Shown here in pieces: positions 1-8,783 of a stretch of DNA of 64,000 nucleotides. The stretch covers positions 1-64,000 of the forward strand of contig JAKURY010000010.1 in assembly GCA_022452145.1 (NCBI GenBank), written 5' to 3'. Position 1 is the stretch's first letter. Every line of letters begins with the position of its first letter. Both the position numbers and the translations under genes were made by a program. The DNA is from Acidimicrobiales bacterium. GTDB taxonomy: Bacteria > Actinomycetota > Acidimicrobiia > Acidimicrobiales > MedAcidi-G1. Under the pieces are notes generated by a model. The model was not told where the DNA came from, ran no database searches, and was given only the letters and a program-made list of their open reading frames with translations.

Positions 1-135
1 CTGGCCACGCTGGCCGCGGTCGCCCTGGGAGCCACGGTTCTGGTTCTGGCCACGCTGGCCGCGGTCGCCCTGGGAGCCACGGTTCTGGTCCTGGCCACGC
101 TGGCCGCGGTCGCCCTGGGAGCCGCGGGTCTGGTT
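1..135 (-). repeat. 45-bp tandem repeat (3 units) inside rho
   Basis: Units at 1-45, 46-90 and 91-135 are nearly identical. The first two differ only at the last base, and the third has a few substitutions. Each encodes 15 residues, read on the minus strand as N-Q-N/T-R-G-S-Q-G-D-R-G-Q-R-G-Q. The period is a whole number of codons, so copy number can change without breaking rho. The array continues past base 1, so the total number of units is unknown. Confidence 0.95.
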
Positions 136-510
136 CTGCCGCCCCAGACCGCGTCCCTGGCCATCTCCCGGGTCGGAAGCCTCGTCCACGCTCGCTTCGG
201 CAGTCACCGCGACGTCGGTCGGTCCGGTGTCGGTCTGCGCCTCGTCGGCATCGGTGGCAGCCGCAGCGGCGGCCTCCCACTCCGCGGGTGGCTCCCCATA
301 GCCCGCCTCGACCTCGGGGACGTCGACGGTCGCCTCCGATCCGTCGGACGAACCGTTCGACCCGGCGTCGGTCAGGTCCAGGATCATGTCGACGATCTCG
401 GCCTTGCGGGCCCGCGAGCCAGGCTTGCCACCCAGCGCGTTGGCGATGGTCGTCAGTTCGTCGCGGTCCTTGCTCTCCAGCGTGCCGCGTTCTAGTTGGG
501 TGGAGTCCAT
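1..510 (-). CDS. rho: Transcription termination factor Rho, N-terminal part (runs off window)
   Basis: Only the first 170 codons lie in the window; the ATPase core is beyond base 1. The frame starts at ATG (508-510) with a GAGGTG ribosome site about 8 nt upstream. Residues about 10-47 (ESKDRDELTTIANALGG, then KAEIVDMIL) form the SAP-like Rho N domain. An acidic, Ala-rich linker follows, then a run rich in Arg, Gly, Gln and Asn that consists of 15-residue repeats. Actinobacterial Rho proteins carry such an extra RNA-binding insert before the cold-shock domain. Rho is an RNA helicase that ends transcription of untranslated RNA. Its position at the end of an argS-lysA-hom-thrC block matches actinobacterial gene order. 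The identification rests on N-domain, repeats and context, since the Walker motifs are not visible. Confidence 0.85.
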   Translation of the reverse strand, partial: MDSTQLERGTLESKDRDELTTIANALGGKPGSRARKAEIVDMILDLTDAGSNGSSDGSEATVDVPEVEAGYGEPPAEWEAAAAAATDADEAQTDTGPTDVAVTAEASVDEASDPGDGQGRGLGRQNQTRGSQGDRGQRGQDQNRGSQGDRGQRGQNQNRGSQGDRGQRGQ

Positions 511-557
511 GCTCACAACACCTCGGTTTCGTCGGGCCGAGTGGCCCGTCTGGTCTC

Positions 558-725
558 CCCGGTCAGGTTCGACCGGGAGAGGGGGAACGCCATCCGGGTA
601 CCCGACTGGCGGGATCGGAGGACGTGTCGTGGAGCGGTGATCCCCGGTCCCCTCCTGGCCACCACCACGGTCGCGCGATGGTTGCGAGGCGAACCTCGTG
701 GGGATCGTCGCCCGCCCGGCGACGA
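558..725 (-). promoter_or_regulatory. Structured 5' leader of rho
   Basis: The non-coding stretch 511-787 upstream of rho holds three inverted repeats that would fold in the rho transcript. There is an 8-bp stem at 705-712/718-725 with a 5-nt loop. There is a 5-bp stem closed by a UUCG tetraloop at 685-698 (RNA sense CGAGG-UUCG-CCUCG). There is a 7-bp stem at 558-564/571-577. rho is autoregulated through its leader in some bacteria. Whether these hairpins do that here, or partly terminate the upstream operon, is inference. Nothing else is seen in the gap. Confidence 0.4.
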
Positions 726-729
726 CACC

Positions 730-759
730 ACTGTACCCAACAGACCTCGGCGGCGACAA
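730..759 (-). promoter_or_regulatory. Candidate rho promoter
   Basis: On the minus strand, TTGTCG (754-759) and TACAGT (730-735) are separated by 18 bp. This fits an SigA-type promoter, with a start near 723 and a leader of about 210 nt before the rho ATG. It lies just beyond the 3' end of the apgM-like gene, so rho may have its own promoter in addition to read-through. Confidence 0.4.
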
Positions 760-787
760 CCATCCCTGCTACGGCGGGAACGGGTCC

Positions 788-1939
788 TCAGTCGGCCAGC
801 AGCCGGGGAACCAGGCGATGGCCGGGAACAAGGGGTTCTGCGGCCACGCCGGCCTCTGAGAACGTCCCTCCGGGGCCGTCCACGGCCGAGTCCACCAGCA
901 CGTAGGGCACCGGGTCGGCGGTGTGGGTGCGGGTCGTGAGCGGCGTGGCGTGGTCCGGGAGCATGAGGAGGCGCCACGGGCCCATGGCGTCCAGTCCCGG
1001 GATCAACCCGGACAGGATGCGGCGGTCCCAGTTCTCCAGGGCAGCGACCTTCTCGGAGACGTTGCCGGCGTGGCCGGCCTCGTCCGTGGCCTCCACATGG
1101 ATGACGAACAGGTCCAGCCCGGCCTCGAGCTCTGCCAGGGCCACGTCCCTCTTGCCCTCGTAGTCGGTGTCGTACCAGCCGGTGGCGCCCCGGATGTCAC
1201 AGACCTTCATGCCCGACAGCACTCCTATGCCCCGTACCAGGTCCACTGCCGTCACCAGGCCGGCCTCCACGCCGTGGGTGTCGGTGAACGACGGCACCTG
1301 TGGCTGGAAGCCCTGGCCCCACAGCCAGATCTGGTTGGCCTCGATGTCGAAGCCCGCCAGGACGTCCTTCGAGGCCTCCATCAACCCGGTCAGTACCGTG
1401 CCTGCCGGCCCGGACGGGTTCACGATCGTGTCGCCGGAGAGGTCGTGGGGCGGCGTGCAGTCGGCCTCGATCCACGGCCCGGGCGCGATCATGGCGTTAC
1501 GGAAGCCCACCCCTGCCAGGAACTCGACGCCCTCCTGGGCTCCTGCCAGCTCCGCCTGCAGGGCGGCCACCACCGCGGCCCCCTCCTCGTCGGACGGGTT
1601 ACCACCCGCGTAGTCGACCATCACGCCGTCGCGGACGACCACCAGGTTGCAGCGGAAGGCCGTCTGCTCGGGCCGCAGCGAGCGGCCCATGGCGGCCACC
1701 TCGATGGGAGCTCGACCGGTGTGGAACTCGGCCGGGTCGAAGCCCAGGATCGACATGTTGCCCACGTCGCTGCCGGGAGCCATGCCCTCGGGTATGACCG
1801 CCGCGCGGCCCACCGTTCCCCTGGCGGCCAACGAGGCCAGGACCGGCATGTGGGCGACGTCCAGCGGTGTACGGCCGTCGAGGTCGGGAACAGGAAGGTC
1901 GGCACAGCCGTCGGGGATGCAGATCACGTACTTCTTCAC
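788..1939 (-). CDS. ApgM-like 2,3-bisphosphoglycerate-independent phosphoglycerate mutase family; probable homoserine kinase
   Basis: A 383-residue protein of the alkaline-phosphatase-fold ApgM family (COG3635). Visible motifs are the N-terminal KKYVICIPDGCAD, with its metal-binding Asp, and the phospho-acceptor region PGSDVGNMSILGFDP near residues 50-65. HTGRAPIEVAAMG, HVEATDEAGHAGN and PDHATP follow, the last two carrying metal-binding Asp/His. Family members are either phosphoglycerate mutases or a subgroup annotated as proposed homoserine kinases. Here the gene lies between thrC and rho, exactly where actinobacteria such as Mycobacterium carry thrB, and no GHMP-type thrB is visible. I therefore infer it makes O-phosphohomoserine for ThrC. 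I chose the GTG at 1939, just before the conserved KKY. An upstream start at 1987 would add a non-conserved tail. Confidence 0.75.
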   Translation of the reverse strand: MKKYVICIPDGCADLPVPDLDGRTPLDVAHMPVLASLAARGTVGRAAVIPEGMAPGSDVGNMSILGFDPAEFHTGRAPIEVAAMGRSLRPEQTAFRCNLVVVRDGVMVDYAGGNPSDEEGAAVVAALQAELAGAQEGVEFLAGVGFRNAMIAPGPWIEADCTPPHDLSGDTIVNPSGPAGTVLTGLMEASKDVLAGFDIEANQIWLWGQGFQPQVPSFTDTHGVEAGLVTAVDLVRGIGVLSGMKVCDIRGATGWYDTDYEGKRDVALAELEAGLDLFVIHVEATDEAGHAGNVSEKVAALENWDRRILSGLIPGLDAMGPWRLLMLPDHATPLTTRTHTADPVPYVLVDSAVDGPGGTFSEAGVAAEPLVPGHRLVPRLLAD

Positions 1940-2002
1940 AGGTGGGTCATCCTGCCAGCGCCCGGCACCGGCCGGGGCACGGAGCATGGACCCGGCCGTC
2001 GG

Positions 2003-3385
2003 TCATCCGGCACGCCGGTGTGCCTCGACGAACTCCTGCACCACGGCCAGGTCGTTCGGGAGCCGGGTCAGGCGCTCGGGGCGCTCATGGAGGTCGGCCA
2101 GACGTTCCGGGAGAGGCGGCCGGATACCGGTGGCGTCGGCGACGGCGTCGGGGAACTTGGCCGGATGGGCGGTGGCCAGGGCCACCATCGGTACCGACGG
2201 ATCCCGTCGACAGGCCCTGGCAGCCAGCACACCGACGGCGCTGTGGGGATCCAACAGGACGCCGGACCTGTCGGCCTCGGTCGCTATGCAGTCGCGGACG
2301 GTCCCGTCATCGAAGCGGGCACCGGCCCAGCCGTCGGCCAGGGCAGCGTGGAGCACGGGATCCAGGCGGAACGAGCCGCTGGCCCGGAAGCGGTCCAACT
2401 GCTCGGCGACAGCCGCGCCGTCACGGTCGAGTAGCTCGAACAGCAGACGTTCCAGGTTCGACGAGACCTGGATGTCCATGCTCGGCGACGAGGTGGGAAC
2501 CACCTCGTCGATGGTCATCGTGCCCTCGACGAAGAACTGGGTGAGGACGTCGTTGGTGTTGCTCCCCACCACCAGCTGCGGTACGGCCAGGCCCGAGCAC
2601 CGCGCCACGTGGCCGGCGAACACGTTGCCGAAGTTGCCCGTCGGAACCGAGAAGGCCACCGGCGACCGGCGTCCGCCCAGGCGCTCGGCAGCCACCACGT
2701 AGTAGACGACCTGCGCCATGACCCGGGCCCAGTTGATCGAGTTGACCGCCGAGAGGCCCACGCGATCCCGGAACACGACGTCGGCGAACATGGCCTTCAC
2801 CAGGTCCTGACAGTCGTCGAAGGTGCCGTCGACTGCCACGTTGTGCACGTTTGCCGAGGTAACGGTGGTCATCTGCCGCCTCTGGACGTCGGACACCCGA
2901 CCAGCCGGATGGAGGATGACCAGGTCCATGTTGTCCCGGTCCCTACAGGCCTCGATGGCAGCCGATCCGGTATCGCCCGACGTGGCGCCGACGATGGTCA
3001 CCCGCTCCCCCCGCCGGTCCAGCTCATGGTCGAACAGGCGACCGACCAGTTGCAGTGCCACGTCCTTGAAGGCCAGCGTCGGACCGTGGAAGAGCTCAAG
3101 CAGGTGGATGCCGTCGGACAACTCGACGATTGGAGTCACGTCCGGCGCATCGAACACCGCATAGGCGTCCTCCACCATCGCGGCGAAGGCGTCCGCTCCG
3201 ACGGAGTCGCCGACGTACGGCGACATCACCTCCACCGCCGTCTCGACATAGTCGCCCCGGCCACCGTCGCCAAGCACCGGCCAGGCCTCCGGCACGTAGA
3301 GGCCACCGTCGTCGGCCAGCCCTGCCAGCAGGGCGTCGCCGAAGTCCAGGACCGGGGCGGCTCCCCGGGTGCTGACGTAGCGCAT
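2003..3385 (-). CDS. thrC: Threonine synthase
   Basis: A 460-residue PLP enzyme converting O-phosphohomoserine to threonine. The N-terminal RYVSTRGAAP signature is the ThrC substrate-side motif. HGPTLAFKDVALQ carries the PLP-binding Lys at residue 107. GATSGDTGSAAI binds the cofactor phosphate. SVPTGNFGNVFAG and QVSSNLERLLFEL are typical of the longer E. coli/yeast-type ThrC. It starts at ATG 3383-3385, 16 nt after the hom stop codon. It is part of the argS-lysA-hom-thrC-apgM-like operon and would receive its substrate from the downstream putative homoserine kinase. Confidence 0.95.
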   Translation of the reverse strand: MRYVSTRGAAPVLDFGDALLAGLADDGGLYVPEAWPVLGDGGRGDYVETAVEVMSPYVGDSVGADAFAAMVEDAYAVFDAPDVTPIVELSDGIHLLELFHGPTLAFKDVALQLVGRLFDHELDRRGERVTIVGATSGDTGSAAIEACRDRDNMDLVILHPAGRVSDVQRRQMTTVTSANVHNVAVDGTFDDCQDLVKAMFADVVFRDRVGLSAVNSINWARVMAQVVYYVVAAERLGGRRSPVAFSVPTGNFGNVFAGHVARCSGLAVPQLVVGSNTNDVLTQFFVEGTMTIDEVVPTSSPSMDIQVSSNLERLLFELLDRDGAAVAEQLDRFRASGSFRLDPVLHAALADGWAGARFDDGTVRDCIATEADRSGVLLDPHSAVGVLAARACRRDPSVPMVALATAHPAKFPDAVADATGIRPPLPERLADLHERPERLTRLPNDLAVVQEFVEAHRRAG

Positions 3386-3401
3386 CACGGTTCCGGTCGG
3401 T

Positions 3402-4700
3402 TCAGTCGCCGATGACGCGCAGGACACTCCCGACAGCCCGCACGGCATCCAGCGACCTGAGTCCCTGCAACGTGGAGCGCAGGTCCCGTTCCCTTGCCGC
3501 GTGGGTGATGAACACCAGGCGGGCCTCTCCTCCCAGGCCCTCCTGTTCCATGGAGCGGATCGAAACGCCGTTCTCCCCGAACACCGTGGCGACCTGGGCC
3601 AGGACGCCGGGACGGTCGTCGACCTCGACGTTCAGGTAGAACGCCGACGTGACGTCGTCGATCGGGGCTATCCGGGCCCGCTCCAGGGCACCGATCGGCG
3701 CCCCGTGGCCCCGCCGCAGGTTGCCGGCGGCGTCGATCAGGTCGCCCAGCACCGCCGATGCGGTGGGTCGACCGCCGGCCCCCCGGCCGTAGAACATGAG
3801 GTCACCGGACGCTCCACCCTCGACGAACACCGCGTTGAAGCTTCCCCTGACCGACGCCAGCGGGTGGTCGAGCGGCACAAGGGTCGGGTGCACGCGGACG
3901 CCGATCTGGAGCCCGCCGTCGGAGGCCCGGGTCTGCTCGACCACGGCCAGCAACTTTATGCAGTGCTGCAGGTCCGCGGCGAACTCGATGTCGGCGACGG
4001 TGATCCCGGAGATGCCCTCGTGGTACACGTCGCCGGCCACCACCCGTGCGCCGAAGGCCACCGTGGCGATGATGGCCGCCTTGGCCCCGGCGTCGAAGCC
4101 CTCCACGTCGGCCGTCGGGTCCCGCTCGGCGTAGCCCAGGCCCTGGGCCTCGGCCAGGGCGTCGGCGTAGCTGACACCGTCGTCGGCCATACGGCTCAGG
4201 ATGAAGTTGGTGGTGCCGTTCACGATGCCCATCACCCGGGTGATCGGCTCCCCGGCCAACGACTCCCGCAACGGGCGCATGATCGGGATGGCACCGGCGA
4301 CGGCCGCCTCGAACAGCAGGTCCACGCCGGCAGCCTCGGCCGCCTCGTAGAGCTCGGCGCCGTGGTTGGCCAGCAGTTCCTTGTTGGCTGTGACCACCGG
4401 CTTGCCGGCCGAAAGGGCGGCCAACACCAGCTCACGGGCCGGCTCGATGCCTCCCATGACCTCGACCACCACGTCGACATCCGCATCAGCGACGACGGCC
4501 GCCGCATCCGTGGTGAAGGCCGAGGCATCGACACCCACACCGCGGTCGATTGCCGTGTTGCGGACCGCTATGCGGGTCACGTCCAGGTACAGCCCGGTGC
4601 GACGGGCCACCTCGTCACGGCGTTCGGCGATGAGCGACACCAGGGCGGCACCGACGTGGCCGCAACCCAGCAGCCCGACACGGATCTGGGAGGGCTCCAT
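3402..4700 (-). CDS. hom: Homoserine dehydrogenase with ACT domain
   Basis: A 432-residue enzyme reducing aspartate semialdehyde to homoserine. The N-terminal Rossmann nucleotide-binding loop is VGLLGCGHVGAALV. VVTANKELLANHG and the catalytic-domain run GIVNGTTNFILSRM, then YAERDPTADVEGFDAG, are diagnostic. Residues about 350-432 (YLNVEVDDRPGVLAQVATVF) form an ACT domain, the usual site for threonine feedback inhibition. This matches the monofunctional actinobacterial ThrA/Hom, not the aspartokinase fusion of enterobacteria. It starts at ATG 4700, about 70 nt after lysA. Confidence 0.96.
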   Translation of the reverse strand: MEPSQIRVGLLGCGHVGAALVSLIAERRDEVARRTGLYLDVTRIAVRNTAIDRGVGVDASAFTTDAAAVVADADVDVVVEVMGGIEPARELVLAALSAGKPVVTANKELLANHGAELYEAAEAAGVDLLFEAAVAGAIPIMRPLRESLAGEPITRVMGIVNGTTNFILSRMADDGVSYADALAEAQGLGYAERDPTADVEGFDAGAKAAIIATVAFGARVVAGDVYHEGISGITVADIEFAADLQHCIKLLAVVEQTRASDGGLQIGVRVHPTLVPLDHPLASVRGSFNAVFVEGGASGDLMFYGRGAGGRPTASAVLGDLIDAAGNLRRGHGAPIGALERARIAPIDDVTSAFYLNVEVDDRPGVLAQVATVFGENGVSIRSMEQEGLGGEARLVFITHAARERDLRSTLQGLRSLDAVRAVGSVLRVIGD

Positions 4701-4769
4701 GGACCAGACGGTATCGCTCGGACCGGCCCGGTCCAGCGCCGATTCAGTCGGTGGGGGTCGACCGGGTGG

Positions 4770-6041
4770 TCACGCCTCGCGACGCACGAGGTCCTCGTAG
4801 GTCTCCCGGCGGATCACCAGCCTGGCGTCGCCGTCGGCCACGAACACCACGGCCGGACGCAGGACGTGGTTGTAGTTGGAGCCCATGGCGTACCCGTATG
4901 CACCGGTTACCGGCGTGGCCAGCACGTCGCCCACCACCAGGTCGCCGGGAACCCAGCCCTCCCGGACAAGGAGGTCACCCGACTCGCAGTGCTTGCCCAC
5001 CACCCTCACGGACCGGTTGCGCTCGGCATCGGCCGCCCTGGGCAGGAACGTCTCGTATCCGGACCCGTAGAGGACCGGTCTCGGATTGTCGCTCATGCCA
5101 CCGTCGACGGCCACGTAGGTGCGGATGTCCGGCAGGTCCTTGACCGTTCCCACCCTGTACAGGGTGACCGCCGCCGCGGCCACGATGGCCCGTCCCGGCT
5201 CGGCCGAGACCGAGGCCGTGACCCCGGCCGCCTCACAGACGGCGCGGATCCCGGCCGCCCAGTCACCAATGGACGGTGCCGACTCGCCCTCCACGTAGGG
5301 AACCCCGAGGCCTCCCCCGACCGAGAGCTCGGCCAGCCCGTACGGCGCGGCGAACGTGGCCAGCACCTCGACGGCCCTGGCGAACGCCCCGACCTCGAAC
5401 ACCTGGCTGCCGATGTGGGCGTGGAGCCCGACGAGGTCGACCGAGTCCGAGGCGACGGCCCTCTCGACCGCCGCCGCGGCCAGACCCGATGACACGGTAA
5501 AGCCGAACTTGGAGTCGTCCTGGCCCGTGGCTACGAACTCGTGGGTGTGGGCCTCCACCCCGGGGGTGATCCGGAGCAGCACCATCGGCTTGGCGCCGGT
5601 GGCCGCCGCGATGGCGTCCAGGCGGTCCAGTTCGTCGAACGAGTCGACCACGATCCGGCCCACGCCCTCGGCGAGCGCCATGGCCAGTTCGCTGTCGCTC
5701 TTGTTGTTGCCGTGCATGACCAGCCGGTCACCCGGCACCCCGGCGTGGCGAGCCACGTACAGCTCGCCTCCCGTGGCGACGTCGAGGTGCATGCCCTCCT
5801 CATGGGCCAGGCGTGCCATGGCCCCACAGAGGAATGCCTTCGAGGCGTAGGCCACGCCGTCACCGAAGGCGGTCACCGCCTCCCGGCAGCGGGCCCGCAG
5901 TTGTGCCTCGTCGTAGACGAACAGCGGCGTGCCGTACTCGTCGGCCAGGTCAAGGAGGTCACAGCCGCCGATCGAGAGCCGACCGCCGGCACCGATGGAC
6001 GCCGTGTCGGGCAGCAGGTGGGTGGGTATGGGACCGGCCAC
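4770..6041 (-). CDS. lysA: Diaminopimelate decarboxylase
   Basis: A 423-residue fold-type III PLP enzyme performing the last step of lysine synthesis, meso-diaminopimelate to L-lysine. YASKAFLC carries the PLP Lys at residue 68. HGNNKSDSEL, GLHAHIGSQ and SVGGGLGVPY form the TIM-barrel phosphate sites. KHCESGDLL supplies the active-site Cys from the second subunit, and GAYGYAMGSNYN is the C-terminal signature. The start is GTG 6041, only 2 nt after the argS stop, so the two are probably translationally linked. Confidence 0.96.
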   Translation of the reverse strand: MAGPIPTHLLPDTASIGAGGRLSIGGCDLLDLADEYGTPLFVYDEAQLRARCREAVTAFGDGVAYASKAFLCGAMARLAHEEGMHLDVATGGELYVARHAGVPGDRLVMHGNNKSDSELAMALAEGVGRIVVDSFDELDRLDAIAAATGAKPMVLLRITPGVEAHTHEFVATGQDDSKFGFTVSSGLAAAAVERAVASDSVDLVGLHAHIGSQVFEVGAFARAVEVLATFAAPYGLAELSVGGGLGVPYVEGESAPSIGDWAAGIRAVCEAAGVTASVSAEPGRAIVAAAAVTLYRVGTVKDLPDIRTYVAVDGGMSDNPRPVLYGSGYETFLPRAADAERNRSVRVVGKHCESGDLLVREGWVPGDLVVGDVLATPVTGAYGYAMGSNYNHVLRPAVVFVADGDARLVIRRETYEDLVRREA

Positions 6042-6043
6042 GG

Positions 6044-7690
6044 TCAGGCCTCCCCGTCGGCCCGGTCGTCGACCCCGTCACGCCACATCTCGGTGGGGGC
6101 GCCCACGCCGAGCAGGTCCATGGCCACGGCCAGCCCGATCCGGACGCCCTCGAGCAGCCAGAGACGGGCCTGGGTCGTGGACGGGTGCATGCCGTCTCCG
6201 AACACCCGACAGTCGTGGTAGAAGCCGTGGAAGGCCGACGCCAGGTCCCGGACCCAGGCGGTGACCTGATGGGGTGCCCGTTCCCGACATGCCCGTGCCA
6301 CCACCTCGGGCAACTCGTGGAGGTACCGCAGGATCTCTAGCTCCCGGGGATGGACGAGCACCGACAGGTCTGTGTCGGCCAACGGCTCGCGCCCGATGCC
6401 CTCGGCGGCGGCCCTGAGGACCACCGAGTGGATCCGGGCATGGGCGTACTGCACGTAGAAGACCGGGTTCTCGTTGACCTGGCTGGCCACCAGGTCCATG
6501 TCGAAGGTCTGGGGTGAGTCGATCGAGAGCAGCAGGTAGGTGAAGCGGGCTGCGTCGGCACCAACCTCGTCGACCACCTCAGCCAACTCCACCATCTCAC
6601 CCGTCCGCTTGGAGAGCCGGACCTCCCGGCCGTCCCTCTGCAGGTTGACCAGTTGGGTTATGACGATCTCGAGGTCACTCCTGTCGTGGCCGAGCAGCGC
6701 CATGGCGGCGTGCATGCGGGCCACGTAGCCGTGGTGGTCTGCGCCGAACACGTTCACCAGCCGGTCGGCCCGCCCGAACTTGTCCCGGTGGTAGGCCACG
6801 TCGGGCATCAGGTAGGTGGGCTGGCCGTCCCCCTTGACCAGGACGCGGTCCTTGTCGTCGCCATGGTCGGAGCTCCGCAGCCAGACCGCGCCGTCCTCCT
6901 CGTAGACGGCACCGGCGGCCCGCAGGTCGACCAACGTGGCGTCGACGGCCCCCGAGGCGATCATCGACCGCTCCGAGAACCAGGAGTCGAAGTGGATGGA
7001 GAGGGACTCCAGGACCGACCGGTGGGCCGCCAGGGCTCGGGCGTAGCCCCACTCCAACGGATCGGCGTCGCCGGGCATCTCGGCCGCCCAGTCCACGATG
7101 TACCGGCCGTGGTAGCCGTCCTCTCCCACCTCGGTGCCGGCGGCACGGGCTGCCAGCGACGCGGCGAAGTTCTGCATCTGGACGCCACGGTCGTTGACGT
7201 AGAACTCGCGCACCACTTCGTAGCCGCACCGCTCGTAGAGGCGCGCCACCGAGTCGCCGTAGCAGGCGCCCCTGCCGTGGCCGGCGTGCAGGGGACCGGT
7301 CGGGTTGGCGCTCACGAACTCGACGATGACGCTCGTCCCGACGCCGGAGTCGAGACGGCCCCAGCCATCGGTGCCGGCATCCACCACGTCGACCAGCACC
7401 TCGTGCAGCCAGGAGTCGGCCAGGCGGAAGTTGACGAAGCCGGGTCCGGCCACGTCCACGCCGATCACGTGGGGGGGCGGTGCGGTGGACAGGTGGTCGG
7501 ACAGCGCCGTGCCCAGCTCCCGCGGGTTGCGACCCGCCGCCTTCGCGGAGGCCAGGGCCACGTTGGTGGACCAGTCGCCGTGTTCCGGGTTGGCCGGACG
7601 CTCCAACTGGACGACGTCGGGCACCGGCTCGACGCCAAGGTCGGCCAGAGCGGAGCGAACCGCGTCGATGAGGGTGTCGCGCACGTCCAT
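6044..7690 (-). CDS. argS: Arginyl-tRNA synthetase
   Basis: A 548-residue class I aminoacyl-tRNA synthetase. The N-terminal tRNA-recognition (Add-1) domain contains NPEHGDWSTNVAL. The HIGH box is HAGH within SANPTGPLHAGHGRG, and the KMSKS counterpart is LSKRTGE. The DALR anticodon-binding domain ends the protein (QYAHARIHSVVLRAA to FYHDCRVFGDG). I chose ATG 7690 (MDVRDTLIDAV), because residues from an earlier in-frame start would be a low-complexity Pro/Arg run. It is the first gene of the operon that ends in rho, the same order as in mycobacteria. Confidence 0.96.
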   Translation of the reverse strand: MDVRDTLIDAVRSALADLGVEPVPDVVQLERPANPEHGDWSTNVALASAKAAGRNPRELGTALSDHLSTAPPPHVIGVDVAGPGFVNFRLADSWLHEVLVDVVDAGTDGWGRLDSGVGTSVIVEFVSANPTGPLHAGHGRGACYGDSVARLYERCGYEVVREFYVNDRGVQMQNFAASLAARAAGTEVGEDGYHGRYIVDWAAEMPGDADPLEWGYARALAAHRSVLESLSIHFDSWFSERSMIASGAVDATLVDLRAAGAVYEEDGAVWLRSSDHGDDKDRVLVKGDGQPTYLMPDVAYHRDKFGRADRLVNVFGADHHGYVARMHAAMALLGHDRSDLEIVITQLVNLQRDGREVRLSKRTGEMVELAEVVDEVGADAARFTYLLLSIDSPQTFDMDLVASQVNENPVFYVQYAHARIHSVVLRAAAEGIGREPLADTDLSVLVHPRELEILRYLHELPEVVARACRERAPHQVTAWVRDLASAFHGFYHDCRVFGDGMHPSTTQARLWLLEGVRIGLAVAMDLLGVGAPTEMWRDGVDDRADGEA

Positions 7691-7836
7691 AGCCGGATCC
7701 GGGGAGGGGGGGTGGAAGCGACCGGGGTCCGGCCGCCGGCCCGATGCTACCGGCGGCACCCGGGCCCGACCGGCTGCGAATAACGCAGCACATGGTCGGC
7801 GGAGTCACGGGCCGGTGGACAGGCGGATCGGCGACC

Positions 7837-8739
7837 TCAGGAACCGGCGGCGTGCAGCCGGGCGTCGCGGCGTACGACTACGACCAGCGCGGACAGGACC
7901 ACGACCATGCCCAGTACCTGGACGGGAGCCAGCCGCTGGTCGAGCACAAGCCACCCACCTCCGGCCGACAGGACCGGGATGGCCAGCGTCAGGAAACCGG
8001 TCAGGGTGAGGCTCACGTGCAGGTGGGCCCAGTTCATGAGGAAGTGACCCGTTCCCGGCACGGCCAGGAGCAGGGCCAGCCATCCCCACTGCGACCAGGA
8101 CGGGAGCGGCGGGATGACCTGCCCGGCGTCGATGGCGGCCAGGGGCAGCAGGACCACCGCACCGATGGACATCGACGTGGTCTGGAGGGTGAAGGTGTCG
8201 AGGTGGTGCCTCACGTCCTTCACGAACACGAAGTAGGCGGCGAAGAGGACCATCGACATGGCGGCTAGGAGGTCACCCCTGAGGTGCCCACCCGGCCCGC
8301 CTCCGGCACCGAACATCACCAGGGCGACCCCACCGATGGCGACGAGCGCGATGCCGACGAGCCACCCGGTCACCCGCTCCCGGTAGCGGCGGGAGGCTAC
8401 GGCCATGAGGAGGATGGGCTGGAGCGCTCCGATGGTCGTGGCGTTGGCCAACGACGTGTTGTGGAGGGCCACGAAGAACAGGGCGATCTCGAGGGCGATG
8501 GTGACCGCCGGCAACGCCACCAGCCGGACCGTGGCCCAGGTGATGCGCCGGCCGCCGGCGTAGAGGAACGTCCCGTACACGAGCGCTCCCAGGAACAACC
8601 GCCAGAAGCCGATCTGGAGTCCCGGCAGGTCGAATCCGGCGACGATGACGTTGCCTGCCGACCAGCAGCAGATCGCCACGGTGGCCGACGCCCGACCCAG
8701 GCCGGCCCTGTCGTCTGCGGCTCTGGAGAGGCCCGTCAT
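7837..8739 (-). CDS. EamA/DMT-family membrane transporter
   Basis: A 300-residue protein with about ten hydrophobic segments in two EamA halves, including WSAGNVIVAGF, GALQPILLMAVA and AVPGTGHFLMNWAH. Drug/metabolite transporters of this family export or exchange small metabolites; the substrate cannot be told. It resembles a second EamA protein at 59610-60482, with the PGTGH-x-L-x-N-x-AH motif in both, so the two are probably paralogues. ATG 8739 is preceded by TAGGGT (8747-8752) with a 7-nt gap and no ribosome site, suggesting a leaderless message. It is divergent from the phnD-like operon. Confidence 0.85.
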   Translation of the reverse strand: MTGLSRAADDRAGLGRASATVAICCWSAGNVIVAGFDLPGLQIGFWRLFLGALVYGTFLYAGGRRITWATVRLVALPAVTIALEIALFFVALHNTSLANATTIGALQPILLMAVASRRYRERVTGWLVGIALVAIGGVALVMFGAGGGPGGHLRGDLLAAMSMVLFAAYFVFVKDVRHHLDTFTLQTTSMSIGAVVLLPLAAIDAGQVIPPLPSWSQWGWLALLLAVPGTGHFLMNWAHLHVSLTLTGFLTLAIPVLSAGGGWLVLDQRLAPVQVLGMVVVLSALVVVVRRDARLHAAGS

Positions 8740-8783
8740 CCGCGGCACCCTAGGCCTCCGCCCTCTCACCGGCCGCCACGCGT

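Noticed and set aside
1-135. Possible CRISPR array or intergenic satellite
   Set aside because: The repeats have no spacers and keep a reading frame that joins the rho N domain.
923-2434. Long open frame (about 500 codons) on the plus strand opposite the apgM-like and thrC genes
   Set aside because: It is antisense to two well-recognised genes, has low-complexity Arg/Gly/His composition and no motif. GC-rich codon bias produces such shadows.
3501-5492. 663-codon plus-strand frame opposite hom and lysA
   Set aside because: Rich in Gly, His, Arg and Asp without domains, and fully antisense to conserved enzymes; a shadow frame.
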